DNA of 27,200 nucleotides, taken from positions 1-27,200 of the forward strand of contig CAVJHW010000019.1 in assembly GCA_963649395.1 (NCBI GenBank). Direction: 5' to 3'. Shown piece after piece: positions 20,927 through 27,200 of the stretch. This DNA comes from Scatomonas sp963649395 (GTDB lineage Bacteria > Bacillota > Clostridia > Lachnospirales > Lachnospiraceae). Numbering within the stretch: the first letter of the stretch is position 1; the number at the start of each line of letters is the position of its first letter. The notes beneath the pieces were generated by a model, which ran no database searches, was not told the DNA's origin, and worked only from the letters and a program-made list of their open reading frames with translations. Position numbers and translations under genes: made by a program.

Positions 20927-22258
20927 TTACTCCATCTCAGCTGCAATCATATCCATATATTCATCTACCGTAATTTCATGAGTAAAGACCTTCGTTAAAT
21001 TATCCGAAAATACCGTGGTTGCGATGGCATCCTTGGAATGTGCGGACAGAACCGTCTGCCAGGCCTCGTACACCTCCCCGTTGCTGGTATCCACCATCTC
21101 CTTGGCAATCTCATTGGTAGACTCAATCTCGGGAGAGCCAGATACCGCTTCGCTCTGCTGGATCCAGATCTGCTGTGCCTCTTTGGATGCACAGAAATTG
21201 GCAAAGGCGATAGCAGCCTCCGGATTCTTGCTGTTCTTATTCAGAGAAAATCCGGAGGAATAAGCCCCGATCAAACCTACGGCACCGCTCTCATCATTTC
21301 CGATATTGACCGCCCCAAAATTCAATTCCGGATTATTGTCCATAATAAGCGAATTATCCCAGGAGCCTGTGATCATCATAGCACTTGTGCCGCTGGCAAA
21401 GCCCAGGACCATGGCGTCCTCTGTCTGCACTCCAGTCCAATTATCCCCAAAATAACCGGCATCCGCCCAATCTACCAATTTTTGCAGGGCCTCCCGCGCC
21501 GGTTCTGCCGTCACGGACACGCTGTAATCCGCCAATTTGGCAGAATATTCCGGATCATAGGCTGCCAGCATGGGCTCATAGAGGAATTCCAGATACCAAG
21601 CGGACAGAGCTTGAGACAGGGGTATAATATCCGTGGTATCCTTGATTTCCTGACAAAGCTTCTCCAATTCTCCCAGGGTGGAGGGAACCTCCCATCCATG
21701 CTCCTCAAACAGATCCTTGTTGTAATAACAGGTTCTGGTGTCCAAAGTCAGCCAGGGGATGGAATAAATACCCTCGTCGATGGTGCAGATATCCATGGCA
21801 CTTCCCTGGCAAAAGCTGAAGTCCACCACATCCGACAGATCCATCAAAGCCCCATTGGCTACCAGATCCGGCATCAGGGTATCCTTGGTGCCGTGAGTCC
21901 ACAGCATGTCCGGACCAGTCCCCGCCTGAAAGGCAGTTTTCACAATGCTGATGTAGTCATTGTCATTCTTGATTTCATAGGACACCTTCACATTGGGATA
22001 TTGTTGGTTGAAGGCTGCAATCAGAGAATCCAACTCATCCGCGTAGGTATAGGCATTGTACCAAAGGGTAAGCTCTCCGCCAAGCTCCGAACCTCCTGCC
22101 TCTCTCTCAGATCCGGAGACTGTTGCGCCTGCTGATGCCGTAGAAGAACCACCTCCCTGCTTGTCCCCTTCCCCGCTGCCGCAGCCGGTAAAGGCAAGGG
22201 TGGACGTAACTGCAAGAGTCGTAGCTGTCAGGATGCTCATCATCTTTTTGTAATTCAT
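20927..22258 (-). CDS. Extracellular sugar-binding lipoprotein (family 1 solute-binding protein)
   Basis: A 443-residue lipoprotein. The signal peptide ends in LAFTGC, so Cys26 would be lipid-modified and anchor the protein outside the membrane; a Gly/Ser/Ala-rich linker follows. The mature part is a family 1 extracellular solute-binding protein, as seen in GELTLWYNAY near its start, DMLWTHGT, the YYNKDLFEEHGW segment, and SKNPEAAIAFANFCASKE with the usual helix near the C-terminus. It captures an oligosaccharide for the two permeases that follow. The start at 22258 follows AAGGAGGAAATT; the longer frame from 22342 includes the promoter region and was rejected. It has its own promoter, so it can be expressed separately from the regulators upstream. 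Confidence 0.94.
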   Translation of the reverse strand: MNYKKMMSILTATTLAVTSTLAFTGCGSGEGDKQGGGSSTASAGATVSGSEREAGGSELGGELTLWYNAYTYADELDSLIAAFNQQYPNVKVSYEIKNDNDYISIVKTAFQAGTGPDMLWTHGTKDTLMPDLVANGALMDLSDVVDFSFCQGSAMDICTIDEGIYSIPWLTLDTRTCYYNKDLFEEHGWEVPSTLGELEKLCQEIKDTTDIIPLSQALSAWYLEFLYEPMLAAYDPEYSAKLADYSVSVTAEPAREALQKLVDWADAGYFGDNWTGVQTEDAMVLGFASGTSAMMITGSWDNSLIMDNNPELNFGAVNIGNDESGAVGLIGAYSSGFSLNKNSKNPEAAIAFANFCASKEAQQIWIQQSEAVSGSPEIESTNEIAKEMVDTSNGEVYEAWQTVLSAHSKDAIATTVFSDNLTKVFTHEITVDEYMDMIAAEME

Positions 22259-22304
22259 AATTTCCTCCTTCATGAAGAACCTGCTGGTGTTTTTTGTTGC
22301 TCTT

Positions 22305-22333
22305 ATTGTAGTCTTCCCCAGTCCCTGACTCAA
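22305..22333 (-). promoter_or_regulatory. Probable promoter of the transporter-rhamnosidase operon
   Basis: On the minus strand TTGAGT (22328-22333) and TACAAT (22305-22310) are separated by 17 bp, about 47 bases from the binding-protein start codon. Each hexamer has two mismatches or fewer to consensus, which suits a promoter that needs an activator. The AraC-type response regulator encoded just upstream is the obvious candidate. Confidence 0.6.
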
Positions 22334-22370
22334 GGCAGCCAATTGTATCCTTTATTCACAATTCTAAAAG

Positions 22371-22401
22371 CCGCCGGAGGGTCTGCACACACCCCCTGCG
22401 G
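22371..22401 (-). terminator. Hairpin after the response-regulator gene
   Basis: On the minus strand CCGC-A-GGGGGT (22391-22401) pairs with ACCCTC-CG-GCGG (22371-22382), with one G-U pair and small mismatches, around a loop of about 8 bases, followed by CTTTTAG. It would separate the regulator transcript from the structural operon, perhaps only partly because the T run is short. Confidence 0.5.
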
Positions 22402-22409
22402 AAATTGAT

Positions 22410-23924
22410 TCAGGATTTTATCCTTCCTTCAAGATCTGACCGAAATCCCTTCCTATACTCACTGACAGTTTGCTTCGTGATTTTCTTAAAGACCCGCACC
22501 AGATAGTTGGTACTGGCAAAGCCTGTCAATTCTGCCACCTCTTCCAGGGAATACCGGGAATTTTGCAGGTAAATCTTTGCCTTTTCGATCCTGCGTTCAT
22601 TGAGATATTGTATCAGGGTCACCCCCGTGCGATTTTTGAATTTCTTACAAAAGGTGGAGCTGCTCATAAAGCTCAGATCCGTCAGCTGTTCCATGGTAAT
22701 CTGTTCTCGCAGATGCTCCTCTATGTAACGAAAGACCTCCGACAAATCATCTCGATTCCATCTCTTCCCCAATTCCTCCCTGATATATGCCACCTGACTC
22801 AAAGCTGTTTTTCTTAGATGTTCCGCCGTGGCCGCCTGATGAATCGGTAGAGGCTGCAAGCGGAAGGCATTCTGAATCTCCTCCTGCTGTTCCAGCAGTC
22901 CATAGTTCTTCATAATATGGAAGAGGATCCGCTCCAAGCTATGCTCCAATTGGGTCTTCAAAACATAGGCAAGGACATTCTTTCTTCGGGCTTCGTTGAA
23001 ATAAGTTTGCATCTCCTGCTCAAAATTCTCCATCCAGCCCTCCTCCAGCATATCGTAGGAGGGAATGGAGAGGGGCGGTATCTCCGCCAAAGCAGGTTGT
23101 CGATAATAGAAAATATCCTGATTGGCAGAGTAGAAGCCCTGGTTTAAGGCATGCATAGCTTCCTCGTATTTATCCTTGGTCTCTTTCAAATCCCTATAGA
23201 AGGAACTAACCCCCAGCATAGGCTTCTCGGACAGATAGGTTCGGATGGCCGAATAGATGGATTCCAACCGCTCTGCCCGTCGGCAAATTCTCTCCTCCTC
23301 TGACCATTCCTTCTCCAACTGCAGCAGGAGAAATATGTTTTTATTCCGAGGTGCCAGCACCGTATCAAGGGGATTATCTTCCACAATTTCCTCCAGCAAG
23401 TGCAGAAACATCATCTGATCCGTCTGCCCTGCCTCCTTTCCCTCCTCTGCATTTCTCCACCGAAAGACACACACAGAATAGACCCGGTCTGCCTGAAGCT
23501 CTGGTATTTGGTCCAATGATTTTTTGGCTATCACTCTTGCTCTTGCCCTCCCACTGGTGGTCTGGTATACCTTTTTCACCTCCTGGATCAAGCTTTCTTC
23601 TGTGATGCTATGTTTGATCATATAGCTGTCTGTTCCCTTTTGGATAGCCTCCTGGGCATAGGAAAAGCTCTCATGACAGCTTAGAATGATAATACCAGCT
23701 GCCAGCTGCTTTTCCCGAATATGTCCAATGAATTCCAAGCCATTCATCTCACTCATCTCGATATCCGTAATCACCACGTCCACCAGATTCTCCTGCAGGA
23801 ATTCCAACGCCTCCTCTCCGGAGCCGAAGACACCCTTCACCTCAATGCCCTCTTTCCCATCCAGAAAGGATTGTATACCAATGCGGGAGAGTATCTCATC
23901 ATCTACTATAATCGTTCGTATCAT
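22410..23924 (-). CDS. Response regulator with AraC-type DNA-binding domain (YesN-like)
   Basis: A 504-residue cytoplasmic regulator. Residues 1-125 are a receiver domain starting MIRTIIVDDE, with the phospho-acceptor Asp54 in VVITDIEMSEMNG. A middle region of about 270 residues resembles the poorly conserved linker of YesN-type regulators. The last about 95 residues hold two AraC helix-turn-helix motifs, including TDLSFMSSSTFCKKFKNRTG and LEEVAELTGFASTNYLVRVF. Such proteins switch on adjacent sugar-transport operons after phosphorylation by a YesM-type kinase. The start codon overlaps the kinase gene by 26 bp, so the two are translationally coupled. It lies directly upstream of the binding-protein promoter, its likely target. 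Confidence 0.93.
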   Translation of the reverse strand: MIRTIIVDDEILSRIGIQSFLDGKEGIEVKGVFGSGEEALEFLQENLVDVVITDIEMSEMNGLEFIGHIREKQLAAGIIILSCHESFSYAQEAIQKGTDSYMIKHSITEESLIQEVKKVYQTTSGRARARVIAKKSLDQIPELQADRVYSVCVFRWRNAEEGKEAGQTDQMMFLHLLEEIVEDNPLDTVLAPRNKNIFLLLQLEKEWSEEERICRRAERLESIYSAIRTYLSEKPMLGVSSFYRDLKETKDKYEEAMHALNQGFYSANQDIFYYRQPALAEIPPLSIPSYDMLEEGWMENFEQEMQTYFNEARRKNVLAYVLKTQLEHSLERILFHIMKNYGLLEQQEEIQNAFRLQPLPIHQAATAEHLRKTALSQVAYIREELGKRWNRDDLSEVFRYIEEHLREQITMEQLTDLSFMSSSTFCKKFKNRTGVTLIQYLNERRIEKAKIYLQNSRYSLEEVAELTGFASTNYLVRVFKKITKQTVSEYRKGFRSDLEGRIKS

Positions 23925-25730
23925 CTCTTCCCTCCCCCCTTTCTTCGGAGGCCTCGCACCTATCCTTGCGGAGGATAGGAAGCAAATAACTGACTAGAGT
24001 TCCTTCCCCCCGCTGGCTCTGAATATGCATAGAATAGGGCTCCCCGTACTCCATTCGAATCAGCTCTTCCACATGGTGGATTCCGACGTTGGTATGATTC
24101 TGCCGTTTTTCCCCCTCCTGCCTCCATTTCTCCAGGTCAAAGCCCAGGCCGAAATCTCTTACCTCCATATGGAGATTCTCATCCAGCCAAACTTTAATTA
24201 CAATCTCCGTATTTTTGATTTTTCCCCGTCCCAGACCATGCACAATGGCATTTTCCACAATAGGCTGCAGCAGGAGCTTCCGAATACGACAGTCCTCCGC
24301 CTCCGGACAAACCTCCAGCCTCAGCTGAAAATTCATAAACCGTACCTGCTGAATGACCCCATAATTCTTCACCAGCTCCAATTCATCCCTCAAAGTATAA
24401 TCTGCATCCTCCGTTTTGGAAGCACTCATGAAAATGTAAATTAAGGACTCCGTCACCTCCCGAATCTTATCCTGATGATTCAGCACAGCCAGCCATTTCA
24501 GGGTATTGAGGGAATTATAGATAAAATGAGGCACCAACTGGGAAGCCAGCATGGTCATTTGCAATCGATTTTTTTCCTCTGTCTCCTGTTTATATTGGTT
24601 CATCAGGCTCTCAATGCGATCAACCATATGATTGAAATGTCTGGACAGGCTTCGAAACTCCCCGGTTCCAGTCTCCGGCATAGCAATGGCCTGGAGATTA
24701 TTCACGGCATAGGCATCCATATTCTTTTTCAATTCCTGGAGGGGATGAAAGACATATTTTTGCAGCAGGCGGATCATCAAGGCCAAAAACAAGAGATAAA
24801 GCAGGACAATGGCAAAAAATGGGGTCAGCATCCGGTTAACACCAAAGATCAGATCATCCAGGGCAATAAGGCTTACACAATACCAGTGGTAGGAGCCCAA
24901 TCTCTTGGCAGCTAAGAAATATCTCTTTCCCCTGATGGACACAATCCGAGAACTAAGCTCTGCTTTCCCATCGGTGACGGACAATTCCAAAGTCCTTGCA
25001 TCCTGCAGAATAGACTCGTCAGATGCCTGGTATACCCTTCCGTCTTCATCCGTAAGGAAATGATAGCGATAGGCATCATTCAGCTGATTCAGGGAATCTG
25101 TGATCACATTTTCATAGTAGACGTAGTAGATGGAAGCCACGTTCTTTTGTTTTTCGGAATTCAAAGACCGAGCCAGCACATAGGTCTTGCGATAGGCCTT
25201 CTGACCCATCTCACTTCCGAACCAATAGCATTGACCTCCTCCTTCCTGGACGATGGGAGCATATTTGTCCAAATCGATACCCGGATAAAAGCCTCCGCAC
25301 AGGACACTGCCATCGGATAACCGCAGCACAACGGAGTAAACCAGAGAGTCTGTTTGGGCGATGGAATTCAATTTGTTCTGAAGCTGTGTTCTCTCAGACT
25401 CCCGCAGCACATGATCCTCCTCCAGCCAGTCCAGATAATCCCCGTAATAGAATTCCATGGATTTCTGCTCGCAGCTCTTCATAGCCTCCACAATCTGATT
25501 CCCCACTACATTCAGGGTATTGTAGGCTGCCTCCCTCTGCTCCCTGATCACATACCTTTGAAANNNNNNNNNNGGATAAAGGGTACAAAAACCAGAATCA
25601 TAAAGGTTATAATGATTCTGGCCTTGATACTTCTGTTTTTGCTGATTCGAGAGGAAGCACCGTCACGCTTCCCCCTTCTCAGGTTTCCCCGTTTTCCCTG
25701 TTCTCTCATTTCCCTCATTTCTCTTTGCAT
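23899..25730 (-). CDS. YesM-like sensor histidine kinase (interrupted by a 10-N gap)
   Basis: The N-terminal part begins at ATG 25730 after AAGGAG, runs through a basic stretch (GNLRRGKRDGASSRISKNRSIKAR) and a first membrane segment (IIITFMILVFVPFI), and reaches the gap at 25564-25573. It resumes as FQRYVIREQREAAYNTLN. The frames on the two sides differ, as expected for an arbitrary 10-N gap. An extracellular sensor domain follows, then a second membrane segment (MLTPFFAIVLLYLLFLALMI), a HAMP domain, the His-kinase box SQLVPHFIYNSLN, the N box LLLQPIVENAIVHGL and the G box DFGLGF. This is the YesM/LytS-like type paired with YesN regulators in sugar-sensing systems. Its stop overlaps the start of the response-regulator gene, and its start lies 2 bases after the stop of the YesL-like gene. 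The kinase assignment is firm; the ligand is inferred to be a rhamnose-containing sugar. Confidence 0.9.
25564..25573. other. Run of 10 N (assembly gap or unresolved bases)
   Basis: It falls within the first membrane segment of the sensor kinase. The flanking frames are offset, so the true number of bases is probably not 10. The upstream part (YesL-adjacent start, basic stretch, first membrane segment) and the downstream part together make a normal YesM-type N-terminus, so no gene break is implied. Confidence 0.95.
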
Positions 25731-25732
25731 GC

Positions 25733-26365
25733 TTATCGCTCTCCTTGCTGGGATGTCTGAAACTGATGCAGCAGTCTTCTTGCCGTGAAATTGGCTGGAA
25801 GAGCAAATCCCAATAGGAGGAGCAGGAGAATTGCCGCTGACAAGTATTGAGCCAAAAGCAAAAGAAGCCATAGCATCCCTCCCCAAACTCCCAACAGGAG
25901 AAGAGTATTGGGTAAGCGATGAAGGGCAAGGGCAAGAGAAAAGATCAGATATCCCCGACAGGAATTTTCAAAAAAAGCAAGGCTGGGGAAGAGATAAATC
26001 CCGGTCACTGCCCACAAAACCAGCACAAGATTCATCAGCACACGAATCCCTGTGGAATCCCCACCCTGATGGAGATAGAAAAAGGTATAATTCATCCCAA
26101 GACTGGCCAAGACCAGGAGCATAAGCCCCCACAGAAGCGTAGCTTTCTTAAAATTATCCCGGAAGGCACCAAAAAAGGTGGCCAGGATGGGCGGCTCCTG
26201 TCCCTGCTGATAGCGAAACAAGAGGGTATAGAGAGCCGTCAGGGATGCCCCCGCAGTAATGACCGGCAGGCTGCAAAGCAAAAAAAGCAGATTCCCGGCC
26301 ACCACGTACATGATGGTTCTGCAGGTATTTATCAATCGTCCCTGGTAATCAAATACATTCTTCAT
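25733..26365 (-). CDS. DUF624 / YesL-family membrane protein
   Basis: A 210-residue membrane protein with about five hydrophobic segments. The opening NVFDYQGRLINTCRTIMYVVAGNLLFLLCSLPVITAGASLTALY shows the DUF624 pattern (short soluble start, then N-L-L-F-L-x-C-S-L-P-V-I-T-x-G-A-S-x-T-A-L-Y). YesL-type proteins are encoded with YesM/YesN two-component systems and CUT1 sugar transporters in Bacillus and clostridia, for instance in rhamnogalacturonan loci; their biochemical role is not known. The start at 26365 follows GGAAGGGG. The stop codon is 2 bases before the kinase start, so the two are tightly coupled. It is the first gene of the regulatory operon. Confidence 0.88.
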   Translation of the reverse strand: MKNVFDYQGRLINTCRTIMYVVAGNLLFLLCSLPVITAGASLTALYTLLFRYQQGQEPPILATFFGAFRDNFKKATLLWGLMLLVLASLGMNYTFFYLHQGGDSTGIRVLMNLVLVLWAVTGIYLFPSLAFFENSCRGYLIFSLALALHRLPNTLLLLGVWGGMLWLLLLLAQYLSAAILLLLLLGFALPANFTARRLLHQFQTSQQGER

Positions 26366-26442
26366 ATTCCCCTTCCATCCTCTCCCTATGCGCAGACATC
26401 GGTTTCATGTTCCAAAGACCTCAGCCCTCGGTCACATACCTC

Positions 26443-26471
26443 ATTCTAACAGACAGTAGACTTGCATACAA
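26443..26471 (-). promoter_or_regulatory. Probable promoter of the yesL-like-kinase-regulator operon
   Basis: On the minus strand TTGTAT (26466-26471) and TAGAAT (26443-26448) are separated by 17 bp, about 80 bases upstream of the YesL-like start codon. Both hexamers are reasonable matches to consensus. Confidence 0.55.
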
Positions 26472-26603
26472 AGAAGAATCTCGGAAAAATGATTCATGAT
26501 TTTATTTGGTTGATTTCGATGCTTTGGCGGCGCTCTGTCTTGCTGAACGGGCAAAGCGGTGGTATCATCTATCTTGTATTCCTGCCTCCAATATCCCTTC
26601 TAA

Positions 26604-27200
26604 AGTGAACCCCTCTTGTGGGTCTTGCTTTGCGCTTCCAAGGAGACGGATGCGGGTATTCTGGAAAGCTCTGTATTCGATGCGATCAGGGTGGAGGAGG
26701 ATGCGCCCAACAGCGCCCTCCCTAAGGGAATGTTAAGCGACATCCCGAACGAAGATCTGGTGACCAAGATTCTCTTTGGAACCCCAGAGCCGCCGCGCTT
26801 TGTCCTTCTCATGGGAATGAATCAGATGGCTTTGATTGACCGCAACAAATGGAACGAAAAGCGTTATCTCCAATTTGAGCTGGAGGAGCAAAGCCAGCGC
26901 AACGCCTCCGGGGTATCCCAGGATTTGAAATATACATTGCGGGAGAGCATCTAGCTGCTGGACATTGCCGACAACATTCGAGATGACGTAGAGGAAGTAG
27001 GCAAGGGTTATTACCTGCACGAGACCTTGGCTAAGCTCTATGACCTCATCTACGATGGCTATCCCAAGACAGTGGAAGAACTGAAGACCGCAGCCTCCGC
27101 CGGAAGCTTGCACGACATGTTCCTGATTGCACCCCTGAAGGCTCATAAAACTTGTCTGGCGGTCTGCCCATCAATCTCATCAGTATACGCCAGGAGAATA
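26604..27200 (+). pseudogene. Decayed class I SAM-dependent DNA methyltransferase (Eco57I/PglX-like) gene, N-terminal part
   Basis: Without a proper start codon, a frame opening at 26604 reads SDIPNEDLVTKILFG, PEPPRFVLLMGMNQMALIDR and NKWNEKRYLQFELEE. This is a strongly recognisable segment of large restriction-modification or BREX-type adenine methyltransferases. It then jumps directly to NASGVSQDLKYTLRESI, which I recall lying some 30-40 residues further on in intact relatives. A TAG at 26952-26954 interrupts the frame. The same frame continues with DIADNIRDDVEEVGKGYYLHETLAKLYDLIYDGYPK, again skipping a stretch I expect to be present, up to about 27145, after which the translation is no longer familiar. 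Internal deletions plus a stop indicate a pseudogene. No catalytic NPPY motif is inside the window. It points away from the sugar cluster and marks a likely old mobile or defence island. Confidence 0.7.

Noticed and set aside
26506..26736. A 76-codon plus-strand frame before the methyltransferase remnant
   Set aside because: It starts at TTG without a ribosome binding site and becomes an out-of-frame reading of the methyltransferase fragment; a frameshifted remnant is possible but cannot be supported.
1..27200. Search for CRISPR arrays, tRNA or rRNA genes, complete insertion sequences and prophage genes
   Set aside because: No regularly spaced repeats, no tRNA-like cloverleaf or rRNA sequence, and no transposase or integrase motifs were recognised in any frame.

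Overview
The window looks like chromosomal DNA of a gut-type anaerobic clostridium (Firmicutes, probably Lachnospiraceae or a close relative) on a draft or metagenomic scaffold. Supporting signs are strong AGGAGG-type ribosome binding sites, TTGACA/TATAAT promoters with 17-bp spacers, EFR1-type ferredoxin and high-molecular-weight rubredoxin genes typical of anaerobes, a YesL/YesM/YesN-type sugar regulatory set, dockerin- and cohesin-like modules, and two runs of N (10783-10866 and 25564-25573) that break genes.

Layout. 1-1419 (+): the tail of an AraC-type regulator, a RelB/DinJ-type antitoxin with its own operator-promoter, a stump of the partner YafQ/RelE toxin, and an EFR1 flavodoxin-ferredoxin gene whose start lies inside that stump. 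1455-3706 (-): an NSS sodium symporter behind an alpha/beta esterase. 3988-12002 (-): two very large secreted proteins. Their leader (12003 to about 12730) carries a cobalamin riboswitch, two intrinsic terminators and a possible second riboswitch-like element. 12878-14205 (+): a flavin reductase-rubredoxin gene with a PerR-like box on its promoter, then a divergent 6-pyruvoyl-tetrahydropterin-synthase-like gene. 14365-26365 (-): a long catabolic cluster reading yesL-like, sensor kinase, AraC response regulator, lipoprotein sugar-binding protein, two permeases, GH78 alpha-L-rhamnosidase, PfkB sugar kinase and ZIP metal transporter. 26604-27200 (+): a decayed DNA methyltransferase gene.

How the parts work together. 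The catabolic cluster fits a complete path for rhamnose-containing oligosaccharides, such as pectin (rhamnogalacturonan) fragments or plant rhamnosides: sensing by the two-component system, import by the ABC transporter (its ATPase is not here), intracellular rhamnose removal by GH78, and phosphorylation of a released sugar.

The most interesting part is 3988-12680. A B12 riboswitch precedes two secreted proteins. One has the layout of the 'cell surface protein' family that I recall from Bacteroides cobalamin loci. The other is a 2007-residue protein with a DUF4430 (transcobalamin C-terminal-like) domain, a cohesin-like domain and a C-terminal dockerin. Read together, this suggests a Gram-positive surface system for capturing cobamides, possibly assembled by cohesin-dockerin contacts. 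The riboswitch and the domain patterns are visible in the sequence; the cobamide-binding role is inference.
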